Notes: generated by a model from the letters alone, not told the origin. Counted from the stretch's first letter, positions 1-8,578 are shown. The stretch is 64,000 nucleotides of DNA from Stenotrophomonas maltophilia (GCA_009912235.1 WNDS01000003.1:372001-436000), one strand, 5' to 3'. Program-made: numbers and translations.

Positions 1-792
1 GGTGTAGCCGTAATCGACGAACAGCAGCGCACCGCGCTGCAATCCACCGGCCACCGCCTGCAGCCAATACGGCAGGTGTGGCAGCACTTCAGAGCGGTAG
101 CCCTCGGCGAACGGGGTTTCCAGGTAGCGCTCCAGGTGGCGCACTGCACTGTTGAGCAGCATGTCGGCCGGCTGCGTGCCGCGCACGAAGTGGCCCTGTG
201 CGTCCAGCTCCACGGTTTCTTCCAGGATCTCCCCGTCCTTCACCAGGAAGCGCGGGTTGGGCAGCGCGTCGATCACTTCATTGGCGAACACCACCCCGTC
301 CCAGTCGTCGTCGAACGGGCGGTCCAGCCACTCCACCAGCCCGCTCAGCGCGGCCGGCAGGTTCTGCTGCAGCCGCTCGCGCTGGCGCTGGCGCAGGTCG
401 GCGCTGGGTTCAAGAATGGCGTAGCGGGCCGGCAGTGCCTGCAGTTCGGCCAGGCGCAGCAGCGCGGCCTCGGCGAACGCACCGGTGCCACCGCCCAGTT
501 CCAGCAGCCGCGCCTGCGCGCCGAGCTGGCCGAACACCGGCGCCAGCGCATTGGCCACGGTGGCGGCGAACAGCCCGCCCATTTCCGGTGCGGTGGTGAA
601 ATCACCGGCGCCACCGAACTTGCTGGCGCCGGCGCTGTAATAGCCCCAACCGGGGGTGTACAGGCACAGCTCCATGAAGCGCGAGAACGGGATGGCGCCG
701 CCCTGGGCGCGGATCTCGGTGCGCAGGGCATCGGCCAGCTGGTCGCTGTGAGCCAGGGCATCGGCCTCGGGCAGGGGCATGGTGGACTGCAT
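1..792 (-). CDS. SAM-dependent methyltransferase, MidA/NDUFAF7 family (COG1565), 3' end cut
   Basis: The reverse strand from 792 gives 264 codons without a stop and runs off the left edge, so the C-terminal third is missing. Near residue 45 the protein reads LYTPGWGYYSAG, followed by KFGGAGDFTTAPEMG and LLELGGGTGAFA. These are the substrate-side and SAM-binding glycine motifs of the MidA/NDUFAF7 arginine methyltransferase family. The ATG at 792 follows GAAG at a fair ribosome-site distance. A second in-frame ATG at 780 is possible. The gene is divergent from the pteridine reductase, with 57 bp between the starts. The substrate in bacteria is not established; the family call is firm. Confidence 0.88.
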   Translation of the reverse strand, partial: MQSTMPLPEADALAHSDQLADALRTEIRAQGGAIPFSRFMELCLYTPGWGYYSAGASKFGGAGDFTTAPEMGGLFAATVANALAPVFGQLGAQARLLELGGGTGAFAEAALLRLAELQALPARYAILEPSADLRQRQRERLQQNLPAALSGLVEWLDRPFDDDWDGVVFANEVIDALPNPRFLVKDGEILEETVELDAQGHFVRGTQPADMLLNSAVRHLERYLETPFAEGYRSEVLPHLPYWLQAVAGGLQRGALLFVDYGYT

Positions 793-849
793 GGTGTCTT
801 CGATTGCGGTGACAATGGGTGCAGGATAGCCGAGCCCAGGAGGCCCCTC

Positions 850-1587
850 ATGACCGAATCCGCCCCGGTAGCCCTGATCACCGGCAGCGCGCGCCGCATC
901 GGCGCCGCCATCGCCCGCCAGTTCCACGCCTGTGGCTGGGGCGTGGTGCTGCACGCGCATACCTCCAGCGGCGAGCTGCAGCAGCTGGCCTTCGAACTGG
1001 ACAACAGCCGCCCCGGCAGCGTGCTGGCCCTGCAGGCCGACCTGGCCGACGCCAGCACCCTGCCCGACCTGGTGGAGCAGGCGGTGGCCCATTTCGGCCG
1101 CCTGGATGCGCTGGTGAACAACGCCTCCAACTTCTTCCCCACCCCGCTCGGGCAGATCACCGCCGAGGCGATGGATGCGCTGTATGCGGTCAACGCGGGC
1201 GCACCGCTGCTGCTGGCGCAGGCCGCCGCACCGCACCTGCGCCGCCAGCAGGGCAGCATCGTCAACCTGACCGACCTGCACGGCACCGACCCGATGCGCG
1301 ACCATGCGGCCTACACCATGGCCAAGGCCGCGCTGGAAATGGCCACCCGCGCCCTGGCGCTGGAACTGGCGCCGAAGGTGCGGGTGAATGCGGTGGCACC
1401 CGGGGCGATCCTGTGGCCGGAACAGGGCAAGGATGATTTCGCGCGCCAGGCGCTGCTGCAGCGCACGCCGCTGGCGCGCATCGGCACGGTGGAGGAGATT
1501 GCCGAGGCGGTGTTCTGGCTGGTGGCCGAGGCGCACTTCGTCACCGGCCACACCCTGCGCGTGGATGGCGGGCGTACGGTGAGTTGA
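850..1587 (+). CDS. folM: Pteridine reductase (FolM-like short-chain dehydrogenase)
   Basis: 245 residues with the fold of a short-chain dehydrogenase. The cofactor motif is TGSARRIG, carrying the Arg typical of pteridine reductases (TGxxxRxG) rather than the usual TGxxxGIG. The active site has YTMAK, and VNNAS follows the second strand. The likely reaction is NADPH reduction of dihydrofolate, dihydropterin or dihydromonapterin. The start is well set: a full AGGAGG at 838-843 sits 6 bp before the ATG. It faces FolK across a REP pair, so two pterin enzymes are neighbours but convergent and not in one operon. The exact pterin substrate is inferred. Confidence 0.88.
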   Translation: MTESAPVALITGSARRIGAAIARQFHACGWGVVLHAHTSSGELQQLAFELDNSRPGSVLALQADLADASTLPDLVEQAVAHFGRLDALVNNASNFFPTPLGQITAEAMDALYAVNAGAPLLLAQAAAPHLRRQQGSIVNLTDLHGTDPMRDHAAYTMAKAALEMATRALALELAPKVRVNAVAPGAILWPEQGKDDFARQALLQRTPLARIGTVEEIAEAVFWLVAEAHFVTGHTLRVDGGRTVS

Positions 1588-1590
1588 AAT

Positions 1591-1640
1591 GTTGCCGGCC
1601 AGCGGCCGGCACCACCGGCAGCGCCGGGCCATGCCCGGCG
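1591..1640. repeat. Pair of SMAG/REP-type palindromes between folM and folK
   Basis: Two adjacent palindromes fill the gap between convergent genes: one built on GCCGGCCAGCGGCCGGC (reverse orientation) and one on GCCGGGCCATGCCCGGC (forward orientation). Both cores recur through the window. Two imperfect inverted hairpins here could also end transcription from both sides, but no T-run follows. Confidence 0.8.
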
Positions 1641-1663
1641 AGCGAAGCGGCAACAACAACCGA

Positions 1664-2149
1664 TCACTCCAGCGCCACGACCTCGAACGTCTCGTCGTGC
1701 TGCGGGTGCGCGTGCCACAGCGCCGCCAGGCTGCGGCCGCTGACCGGGTCGATGAACGCCGGCGCGATGTCGGCCAGCGGCTTCAGCACGAAGGCGTGCT
1801 TCAGTTCCGGCCGCGGAATACGCAGGTGGCCGGGGCCTTCCACCACCAGGTCACCGTAGAACACCACGTCCACGTCCAGCGTCCGGTCGGAAAAGCGCGG
1901 CCCGCTGCGGTCGCGGCCATGGGCGTCTTCCAGTGCGTGCAGCCAGTCGTCCAGGTCCTGCAGCGGCATCGTGGTGGACAGCGCCACGGCGTTGTTCACG
2001 AACGCGGGGCCGTCAAAGCCCACGGCGGCGATGTGGTAGGCAGGCGAGACCTCGATGGCGCCGAAGCGCTCGCGCAGAGCCTCCACCGCGGCGTGGAGGT
2101 AGCGGCGGGGCTCGATGTTGCTGCCCAGGCTCAGGAGCACGGTGGTCAT
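1664..2149 (-). CDS. folK: 2-amino-4-hydroxy-6-hydroxymethyldihydropteridine diphosphokinase (HPPK)
   Basis: 161 residues, the normal length. It transfers pyrophosphate from ATP to 6-hydroxymethyl-dihydropterin in folate synthesis. Visible motifs are LSLGSNIEPR at the N terminus, FVNNAVAL in the pterin pocket, and the signature DRSGPRFSDRTLDVDVVFYG with the metal-binding DxD. It stands alone here: the usual partner folB is not in the window. The start lies 87 bp from the divergent Anbu gene, so the two may share a regulatory region. Confidence 0.96.
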   Translation of the reverse strand: MTTVLLSLGSNIEPRRYLHAAVEALRERFGAIEVSPAYHIAAVGFDGPAFVNNAVALSTTMPLQDLDDWLHALEDAHGRDRSGPRFSDRTLDVDVVFYGDLVVEGPGHLRIPRPELKHAFVLKPLADIAPAFIDPVSGRSLAALWHAHPQHDETFEVVALE

Positions 2150-2181
2150 GCGGTTCGGCGGCGGTAAGGGGGGGCGGGCAT

Positions 2182-2209
2182 GCCATCGTCACGATGGCCT
2201 GCCTACAAT
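2182..2209 (+). promoter_or_regulatory. 17-bp palindrome next to a -10-like box upstream of the Anbu gene
   Basis: GCCATCGT-C-ACGATGGC is a perfect 8-bp inverted repeat at 2182-2198. It is followed by TACAAT at 2204-2209, 27 bp before the Anbu ATG. The palindrome sits where a -35 box would be and no good -35 is visible. This is compatible with an operator or activator site, or with chance. It lies between folK and the Anbu gene and could act on either. Confidence 0.35.
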
Positions 2210-2236
2210 CCAGGACGCACATGATAGGGCACAGCC

Positions 2237-2989
2237 ATGACCTATTGCGTTGGAATCGAGGTGGACGAAGGCCTGGTCTTCGCCGCCAATACCCGCACCA
2301 ATGCCTCGCTGGACGATGTCCGCGTGCACCGCAAGCTGCACGTGTTCGACTTCCCCGGCGAGGCCACCTTCGTGCTGATGGCCGCCGGCAACCTGGCCGC
2401 CACCCAGCTGCTGGTCTCGCGGCTGCAGCGCGATGCACAGGAACGGCGCACGCCGAACCTGCGCGACAGCCGCCACCTGTTCGAAGCGGCCGAGTACGTG
2501 GGCGCGCTGCTGGTGGACAGCCAGGTGAAAAACCAGCACAGCGAACACGGTCATGACGGGGTCAACACCCAGGCCACGCTGATCCTGGGCGGGCAGATTG
2601 CCGGCGAGCGCCCGGGGCTGTACATGGTCTACCCGCTGGGCAATGCGATTGCCGCCTCGCCGGAAACCCCGTTCCTGCAGATTGGCGAATCCAAGTACGG
2701 CAAGCCGATCCTGGACCGCATCCTGACCCCGGCCACGCGGATGGAAGATGCCGCGCGCACGGCCATCGTCTCGCTGGATTCGACCATCCGCTCCAACCTC
2801 TCGGTCGGCCTGCCGATCGACCTGGCGCTGCTGCGTGCCGGCGACCTGACGCTGACCCAGCAGCTGCGCCTGTGCGGGGATTCACCGCTGTATGCCGATA
2901 TCCACCGCAACTGGTCACACCGCCTGGAGCAGGCCGTGGCCAGCCTGTCACGGTTCCCGTGGGAGCCCCCGCAGACCGGGGACCGGTAA
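2237..2989 (+). CDS. Anbu-type proteasome-like peptidase (ancestral beta subunit)
   Basis: 250 residues with the Ntn-hydrolase/proteasome beta fold. The protein starts MTYCVGIEVDEGLVFAANTR, so removal of Met would expose a Thr nucleophile as in proteasome subunits. A Lys at about 33 in the VHRKLHVF strand fits the catalytic Lys. Anbu proteins assemble into open helical or ring-like particles, and their substrate is not known. Most Anbu loci carry a transglutaminase-like, an alpha-E and an ATP-grasp gene alongside; none is beside this copy. HslV, the other bacterial proteasome relative, is also in this window at 48.7-49.3 kb. Confidence 0.85.
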   Translation: MTYCVGIEVDEGLVFAANTRTNASLDDVRVHRKLHVFDFPGEATFVLMAAGNLAATQLLVSRLQRDAQERRTPNLRDSRHLFEAAEYVGALLVDSQVKNQHSEHGHDGVNTQATLILGGQIAGERPGLYMVYPLGNAIAASPETPFLQIGESKYGKPILDRILTPATRMEDAARTAIVSLDSTIRSNLSVGLPIDLALLRAGDLTLTQQLRLCGDSPLYADIHRNWSHRLEQAVASLSRFPWEPPQTGDR

Positions 2990-3028
2990 GCCCAGGTGGA
3001 CCGATCACGCATGGCGTGCCTGTTCCGG

Positions 3029-3125
3029 GTAGTGCCGGCCGTTGGCCGGCAACCGCAGCAGGGTCGGCCGCCCCATCCACGCATGGCACAGAATTACCGG
3101 GTAGTGCCGGCCGTTGGCCGGCAAC
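3029..3125 (+). repeat. Two SMAG/REP palindromes in direct repeat
   Basis: Identical 25-bp units at 3029-3053 and 3101-3125 begin GTAGTGCCGGCC and hold the palindrome GCCGGCCGTTGGCCGGC. They lie 72 bp apart in the same orientation, between the ends of the convergent Anbu and histidine kinase genes. The 47 bp between them carries a decayed ATCCACGCATGG half of another SMAG type. Confidence 0.9.
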
Positions 3126-3168
3126 CGCAGCCATGCTCGGCTGCCCCACACCCACCCACAGCGCAGAT

Positions 3169-4677
3169 CTACGACAGCGCCTCAGCCACCGCGCGGAACA
3201 CCTGCTGCATCTGCAGCGGCTTGCGCAGCACGTGCACCTCGATGCCTTCTGCGAACGTCCCGCGTTCGGCAGCGCCACCGTCCTCCAGCACCAGGGCGGC
3301 ACCGCGGAAACCGAGTGCGGCCATTTCGCCCAGCAGCTGGCTGGCCGGCAGCAGCCGGGAGCCGCCGTCGGCAATCACCAGCGCCGGCATCGCCTCCTGC
3401 TGCATCCAGCGCAGCGCGGCGGCACCGTCGGACGCCAGCTGCAACTGGTAGCCCTGGCTCGAAAGCGCATTGCCCAGCAGCGACAACCGCGTGGCCTCGC
3501 CGTCCACCACCAGGATCGATTGCCCGCTGCCCACCGCCACCGGCTGTTCCACCGTTTCGATGCCCGGCATCTGCTGGCGCATCGGCAGGCGCAGGTCGAA
3601 GCGCGTGCCCTGCCCCACCTGGCTGTGCACCTGGATGCTGCCGCCCGCGCCTTCAACAATGCGCTTGCAGGAAATCAGGCCCAGGCCGGTGCCGTTGGCC
3701 TTGGTGGTGAAGAACGGATTGAACAGGTGCGACAGGATGTCGGCATCCATGCCGGTGCCATCGTCGATGACCGAGATGCGCAGGGCGTCCTCGCCGGCCA
3801 CGCTGATGTCAGGCAGCGCCTGCAGGCGCAGGCAGCCGCCGTCGGGCATGGCCTGGATGGCATTGAGCGCCAGGTTCAGCAGCACCTGCTGCAGCTCGGT
3901 GTAGTTGGCGTCCACCGCCAGCGCCTCATCCGCCACCTCGATCTGCAGGGTGACCGCCTCGGGCAGGTTGCTGCGCAACAGCAGCGCGACCGCCGCGAAC
4001 AGGTCGGCAATGCGGATGTGTTCGCTGGGCGTGCGCGAGCCACGCACGAAGGACAGCATCGACTCGGCCATCTCGTGGCCGCGCCGGCCACATTCGGCGA
4101 TGACATCGGCCAGGTGGTGCAGCTGCGCATCGTCGGTGCGGGCCTTGAGCAGGTCCGGCATGATCAGCAGCGGCTGCAGGATGTTGCGCAGGTCGTGGCT
4201 GAGCCCGGCAGCCAGCAGCGAGAGGCTTTCCAGCCGCTGCGCGCGCATCAGCTCGGTTTCCACGCGCATGCGTTCCATGGCACCGCGCGCTTCGCGCACC
4301 GCACGCGCCACCGCCGACGGCAGGCGCGCCGGTGAATGCTTGATGATGTAGTCGTTGGCGCCCTTCTGCAGGGCAGCCACGGCGTTTTCTTCGCCCATGG
4401 TGCCTGAGACGAAGATGAAGGGCACCTCCGGCACGGTGTCGCGCACGATGCGCAGCGCCTGGTCACCAGAAAAACCGGGCAAGCTCAGGTCCGACAGCAC
4501 GATGTCCGGCTGGAAGCTGGCCAGCGCCTGGCGCAGTTCGGCCTCGCTTTCCACACGCTCGAAGCGGGCCTCCAGGCCGGCCTCCAGCATCTGCCCGGAC
4601 ATCAGCTCGGCATCCTCGGGGGAATCCTCCACCAGCAGGATGCGCAGCGTTCCCAGTGCGGCTCCGGTCAAGGGCAT
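3169..4677 (-). CDS. Hybrid sensor kinase with N- and C-terminal receiver domains
   Basis: 502 residues, soluble. Residues about 11-130 form a receiver domain (LVEDSPEDAE, phospho-Asp near 63 in LSDLSLPG, KGANDYIIK). Next comes a histidine phosphotransfer helix with LSHDLRN near 160, then a HATPase domain (LLNLALNAIQAM, DDGTGM, NGTGLGL). A second, less canonical receiver domain closes the protein (ILVVDGEAT, LVIADGGSR). It has no transmembrane segment, so the input should come from phosphotransfer through the first receiver. Its ATG starts 4 bp after the stop of the single-domain regulator, pointing to translational coupling. The stimulus is unknown. Confidence 0.88.
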   Translation of the reverse strand: MPLTGAALGTLRILLVEDSPEDAELMSGQMLEAGLEARFERVESEAELRQALASFQPDIVLSDLSLPGFSGDQALRIVRDTVPEVPFIFVSGTMGEENAVAALQKGANDYIIKHSPARLPSAVARAVREARGAMERMRVETELMRAQRLESLSLLAAGLSHDLRNILQPLLIMPDLLKARTDDAQLHHLADVIAECGRRGHEMAESMLSFVRGSRTPSEHIRIADLFAAVALLLRSNLPEAVTLQIEVADEALAVDANYTELQQVLLNLALNAIQAMPDGGCLRLQALPDISVAGEDALRISVIDDGTGMDADILSHLFNPFFTTKANGTGLGLISCKRIVEGAGGSIQVHSQVGQGTRFDLRLPMRQQMPGIETVEQPVAVGSGQSILVVDGEATRLSLLGNALSSQGYQLQLASDGAAALRWMQQEAMPALVIADGGSRLLPASQLLGEMAALGFRGAALVLEDGGAAERGTFAEGIEVHVLRKPLQMQQVFRAVAEALS

Positions 4678-4681
4678 GGCC

Positions 4682-5122
4682 TCACTCGATCTCCGGTGCC
4701 TGGTTGATGACTGCCCAGAAGCGGCCCAGCGTCTGCACCGCGCCGAAGAACTGGTCCACGTCCACCGGCTTGACCACGTAGGCGTTCACGCCCATGTCCC
4801 AGCTGCGCGCCAGATCGCTTTCCTCACGCGAGGACGACAGGATGACCACCGGCAGCCGCTTCAGTTCTTCGTGTTCGCGGATGTGCTGCAGCACTTCCAG
4901 GCCATCCATGCGCGGCATCTTGATGTCCAGCAGCAGCACCGCCGGCAGCCCTTCTTCACGGCTGGCGAAGGCGCCGCGGCGCAGCAGGTAGTCCATCACT
5001 TCCACGCCGTCTTCGACGTGCACGATGGGGTTGGCCAGGCGGGCCTCTTTCAGCGCGTCGATGGCCATTTCCGCGTCGTGCGGGCTGTCTTCGGCAAGCA
5101 GGATGGTGCGCAGGGTACTCAT
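4682..5122 (-). CDS. Single-domain response regulator (Rcp1-like CheY protein)
   Basis: 146 residues, receiver domain only. It shows the acidic pair in LLAEDSPHDAE, phospho-Asp in LLLDIKMPRMDG, Ser in ILSSSREESD and Lys in YVVKPVD. Regulators of this type usually pair with phytochrome-like or PAS kinases and have no DNA-binding domain. The ATG overlaps the stop of the upstream kinase by 4 bp (ATGA), and the hybrid kinase follows 4 bp downstream, so all three should be made together. A relay from membrane kinase to this protein to the hybrid kinase is inferred from order. Confidence 0.9.
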   Translation of the reverse strand: MSTLRTILLAEDSPHDAEMAIDALKEARLANPIVHVEDGVEVMDYLLRRGAFASREEGLPAVLLLDIKMPRMDGLEVLQHIREHEELKRLPVVILSSSREESDLARSWDMGVNAYVVKPVDVDQFFGAVQTLGRFWAVINQAPEIE

Positions 5123-6936
5123 GCGAGGGAACCTTGGTTGTCCGCGTCGAGCGCGGGCGGCAGGAGGAAGTGGAACGTGGCGCCGGCATCGGGCTGGGCG
5201 TCGGCCCAGACGCGGCCACCGTGGCGGGTGATGACGCGGCGCACGCTGGCCAGGCCGATGCCGGTGCCGGGGTAGTCACTGGCCTTGTGCAGCCGCTGGA
5301 ACACACCGAACAGCTTGCCGGCGTAGGCCATGTCGAAGCCGGCGCCGTTGTCGCTGACGGTGAACAGGTGGCTGCCATCGGGCTGCTGCTCATGCGCTAC
5401 GCGCACCTGCGCCGGCTCGCGGTTGCCGGAATACTTCACTGCGTTGCCCAGCAGGTTCAGCCAGACCTGGCGCATCATGTTCTCATCGCCCGCCACCACC
5501 GGCAGCGGTGCGATGTGCCAGTCCACGCGGTGATGGCTGCCGCTGGCCTCGTTGTCGGAGGAGACGTTGGCATCGAGCAGCGCGCGGGTGTCGGCCACCA
5601 GCGACTGCATGTCCACCGCCTGCAGCCGCATGGCCGCGCGGCCCAGCCGCGAATACACCAGCAGGTCATCAATCAGCGTGGCCATGCGCCGCGCCGAATT
5701 GGAGATCACATCGAGGTAGTGCCGGCTCTTGTCATCGGTGCTGTCGCCAAGGTGGCGCGACAGCTTGTCGGAGAACCCGGCCACATGCCGCAGCGGTGCA
5801 CGCAGATCGTGCGAGACCGAATAGCTGAAGGCCTCCAGCTCGCGGTTCACTTCCGATACCTGCGCCACCTTGCCTTCCAGCTGGCGGTTCAGTTCTTCCA
5901 CGCGCAGCTGCACGGCACGCTGCAGGGTGACATCGCTGATGGTCAGCAGCACCACTTCATCGTCGGTGTCGGGCAACGGCATGCGCCGCGCGTTGAGCAG
6001 CATGTAGCGCGCCAGGCCATCGGCGGTGCGCTGTTCGTGCTCGAAATCCCACAGTTCGCGGCCGCGCAGCAGCACGTCCGAGAGCCGCTGGCGCACCATC
6101 GGGTCGGTCCAGGCGCCCTCCCCCACGCTGTCCAGCAGCAGGCCATCGGCGCGTTCGTCGGCCAGGCCATAGAGTTCGGAAAACGCCGGGTTGTGCAGCT
6201 GCACGCGCAGGTCGCGGTCGAGCAGCACGATCGGTTCGCGCACGGTCTGCAGCACCACGGCGGCGCGCGCGGCAGCACGCTGCGACTGGCGCTCGGCCTG
6301 CAGGCGGCGGCCGATCTGGCGGCGCAGCAGCCACAGCACCATGCCGAGCAGACCCAACTGCACCACCAGCGAGCTCCACGAGACCAGTTCGGTCTGCCGG
6401 CGCTGGCGCTGCGCTTCGTCGGCGCGGCGGCCCAGCAGCTTCTGCTCGGCGGCCTGCAGCTCCTCCACCAGCACGCGGATCGGGTAGCGCGTGGCCAGTT
6501 CGCGCACCAGCTCGCGCTGGTCGCTGTTCGGTTCGGCCCTGGCCAAGCGCCGGGCCAGCGCCAGCCGCCCGTCCAGCATCGATTCGATGCGGCCGATGCG
6601 GATCAGCTGGTCGGGGTTGTCATGGGTCATCCGGCCCAGTTCAGCCAGCTTGCCTGGAATCTCATCGGCCTTGGCCATGCGATCGCGCAGGCCCGGCCCA
6701 TCCACGCCCTTGGACAGGGTCAAGGCGGCCGCTTCGATATCGCGCACGTCGGCCTGCAGCTGCTGGGCCAGCACGCTGACGGCCTGGGTGTGGTTCACCC
6801 AGGCCATGGCCTGGGCGCTGTCCTGCTGCAGTTTGCGCAAGAACAACCACGGCACCACAATGATCGCTGCAGCGGCCAGCGCCAGGGCTGGCATCCGCCA
6901 GCGGTCCCAGATGTCGTCACTGAAAACCAGCGCCAT
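5119..6936 (-). CDS. Membrane sensor histidine kinase with PAS-like domain
   Basis: 605 residues. A first membrane helix (about 15-33, LALAAAAIIVVPWLFL) and a second near 190-208 enclose a mostly helical extracytoplasmic region resembling CHASE3 sensors. A PAS-like region follows (VREPIVLLDRDLRVQLHNPAF), then a coiled linker, the phosphoacceptor box YSVSHDLRAPLRHVAGFS, and a HATPase with LLGNAVKYS, DNGAGF and GTGIGLA. It is the first gene of a three-gene operon with the single-domain regulator and the hybrid kinase. The linker and kinase boxes resemble bacteriophytochrome kinases, but no chromophore domain is present. The signal sensed cannot be told. Confidence 0.9.
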   Translation of the reverse strand: MALVFSDDIWDRWRMPALALAAAAIIVVPWLFLRKLQQDSAQAMAWVNHTQAVSVLAQQLQADVRDIEAAALTLSKGVDGPGLRDRMAKADEIPGKLAELGRMTHDNPDQLIRIGRIESMLDGRLALARRLARAEPNSDQRELVRELATRYPIRVLVEELQAAEQKLLGRRADEAQRQRRQTELVSWSSLVVQLGLLGMVLWLLRRQIGRRLQAERQSQRAAARAAVVLQTVREPIVLLDRDLRVQLHNPAFSELYGLADERADGLLLDSVGEGAWTDPMVRQRLSDVLLRGRELWDFEHEQRTADGLARYMLLNARRMPLPDTDDEVVLLTISDVTLQRAVQLRVEELNRQLEGKVAQVSEVNRELEAFSYSVSHDLRAPLRHVAGFSDKLSRHLGDSTDDKSRHYLDVISNSARRMATLIDDLLVYSRLGRAAMRLQAVDMQSLVADTRALLDANVSSDNEASGSHHRVDWHIAPLPVVAGDENMMRQVWLNLLGNAVKYSGNREPAQVRVAHEQQPDGSHLFTVSDNGAGFDMAYAGKLFGVFQRLHKASDYPGTGIGLASVRRVITRHGGRVWADAQPDAGATFHFLLPPALDADNQGSLA

Positions 6937-7054
6937 AGTTTCTCGTCAGCCCGGGTCGAGGCGGGCCGATGGGGCACCCGCGCCTACCGCAATATAGCGC
7001 ACGCGATCACACAACATGCACCCGGTCATCAGGTTCGTGAATGCAGGGATGAAC

Positions 7055-7083
7055 AAAAAAAGGGCGCCCCCCCAGGGACGCCC
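7055..7083 (-). terminator. Rho-independent terminator after the BON-domain gene
   Basis: On the minus strand GGGCGTCCC pairs with GGGGCGCCC (one G-T pair) across a short loop and is followed by a run of seven T. It lies 28 bp beyond the BON-domain stop at 7111, as expected for an intrinsic terminator. Confidence 0.8.
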
Positions 7084-7110
7084 GTCTGCAGTGCATTGGG
7101 TTGTGCCGAA

Positions 7111-7491
7111 TCAGCGCTTGGCAGCGGCGGCATTCACCTTCAGCGCGGCGTCGTCGACGCGGGTCACGCCCTTGATCGCCTTGGCCTTGGCCACGGCCTT
7201 GTCATGCTCGGCCTGGGTGGCCACGGTGCCGCTCAGACTGACCACGCCGTTGACCGTTTCCACCTTGATTTCGGTGCCCGGCACGTTCTTGGTGGCCATC
7301 AGTTCGGCCTTCACCTTGGTGGTGATCCAGCTGTCGGTGACCGGCTCGTTGGAGTCGTGGCGGTCAGCGTGGGTCATGGCCGAATGGTCGGTCTTCGGCG
7401 GGGTCTTGGCCGCCGGGTCCTTGGCCAGGGCGGCCGTGGAGGACAGCGCGAAGCCCAGGGCCAGGGCGGAAGCAAGCAGCGTGCGGGTCGA
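7111..7491 (-). pseudogene. BON-domain periplasmic protein, start codon and first residues lost
   Basis: The frame encodes an export signal (TLLASALALGFALSSTAALA) and then one BON domain (ITTKVKAELMATK, VETVNGVVSLSGTVATQAEH, GVTRVDDAAL), as in OsmY-like periplasmic proteins. Reading upstream, the signal peptide loses its Met and basic n-region at about 7491. There the sequence switches abruptly into the body of a plus-strand oxidoreductase gene. The open frame continues upstream only as antisense to that gene. The mature domain and the terminator are intact, so the damage is limited to the 5' end and promoter. Either a deletion or an assembly join explains it. Confidence 0.75.
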
Positions 7492-8478
7492 AGCCCCGCT
7501 GATCCAGCACACGCCCGGCCTGGCGCTGCACAGCGTGGTCAGTTCACAGCGCGACACGCTGCTGCGCCAGTTCATCGATGTGCACGTGCACGCAACACCG
7601 CAGGCGGTGTTCGATGACCCCGCCGTGGATGCGGTGGTGATCGCCACGCCCAACGAGCAGCACGCGCCGCTGGCCATCGCCGCGCTGGCGGCCGGCAAGC
7701 ATGTGCTGGTGGACAAGCCGTTCGCGCTGGACGTGGCGCAGGCCGAGGCGGTACAGGCGGCGGCACGCGGTGCCGGGCGCATCGCCACGGTGTTCCAGAA
7801 CCGCCGCTTCGATGCCGACTTCCTCACCCTGCAGCGGCTGCTGTCCGACGGCACGCTGGGCAGCGTGGCCGAATGCCATGCACACTTCGACCGTTTCCGC
7901 CCGCAGGTACGCGACCGCTGGCGCGAACAGGACGGCCCGGGCAGTGGCCTGTGGTACGGCCTGGGGCCGCATCTGCTGGACCAGATGCTGGTGCTGTTCG
8001 GCATGCCGCAGGCGATCGACGCCGACCTGGCCGTGCAGCGCGACGGCAGCAGCGGCATCGACTATTTCCATGCCGTGCTGCAGTACCCGCGGCACCGCGC
8101 GATCGTGCACGCCGGTTCACTGGTGGCCGCGCCGACGCCGCGGTTTGCGGTGCACGGCAGCGCGGGCAGCTGGATCAAGCACGGCCTGGACGTGCAGGAG
8201 GCGCAGCTGCGCCGGGGGGGGCGGCGCCGGGTGCGCCCGGCTGGGGCATCGACCCGCGGCATGGCGAGCTGCTGCGCTGCGATGCAGAGGACAACGTGCA
8301 GCGCAGCACCGTGGACAACCTGCCGGGTGACTACCGGCGGCTGTATGCGCAGTTCGCCGCGGCGATGCACGGCGAGGGCGAACCGACGGTGAGTGCGGTG
8401 CAGGCGCTGCAGCTGATGCGCTTGCTGGAAGCAGGCATGCAGAGTGCGCGCGAAGGACGGCGGGTGGTGTTGGGGTGA
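7492..8478 (+). pseudogene. Gfo/Idh/MocA-family oxidoreductase, 5' truncated and frameshifted
   Basis: The protein starts mid-domain at APLIQHTPGLALHSVVSS. The first ~18 residues with the Rossmann GxGxxG are gone. The rest matches the family: VVIATPNEQHAPLA, AGKHVLVDKPFA with the catalytic-site Lys, and GPGSGLWYGLGPHLLDQ. At 8214-8221 a run of eight G breaks the frame; a ninth G would restore APGAPGWGIDPRHGEL and carry the gene to the TGA at 8476. Two separate lesions suggest a non-functional gene, unless the join at 7491 and the G count are sequence errors. The substrate (a sugar or inositol derivative) is unknown. Confidence 0.85.
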
Positions 8479-8578
8479 CCGGCAGGGCTGCGCCCTGCAC
8501 CTGCCGAGGCCAGAGCCGAAGCAACAGCAACAGCAACAGCCTGCATTCCGTGGGATGACGGGGTGGGCGACGGGATTG

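Noticed and set aside
3029..3125. Two identical spaced repeats that could suggest a CRISPR array
   Set aside because: Only two units, each is a palindrome of the REP type found all over the window, and there are no cas genes.
5134..7617. An 827-codon open frame on the plus strand
   Set aside because: Fully antisense to the sensor kinase with its clear motifs; composition is His/Gln-rich and matches no fold.
7016..8392. Fusion protein joining antisense BON sequence to the oxidoreductase
   Set aside because: The first ~160 codons are the complement of a real BON-domain gene; the open frame is accidental at the junction.
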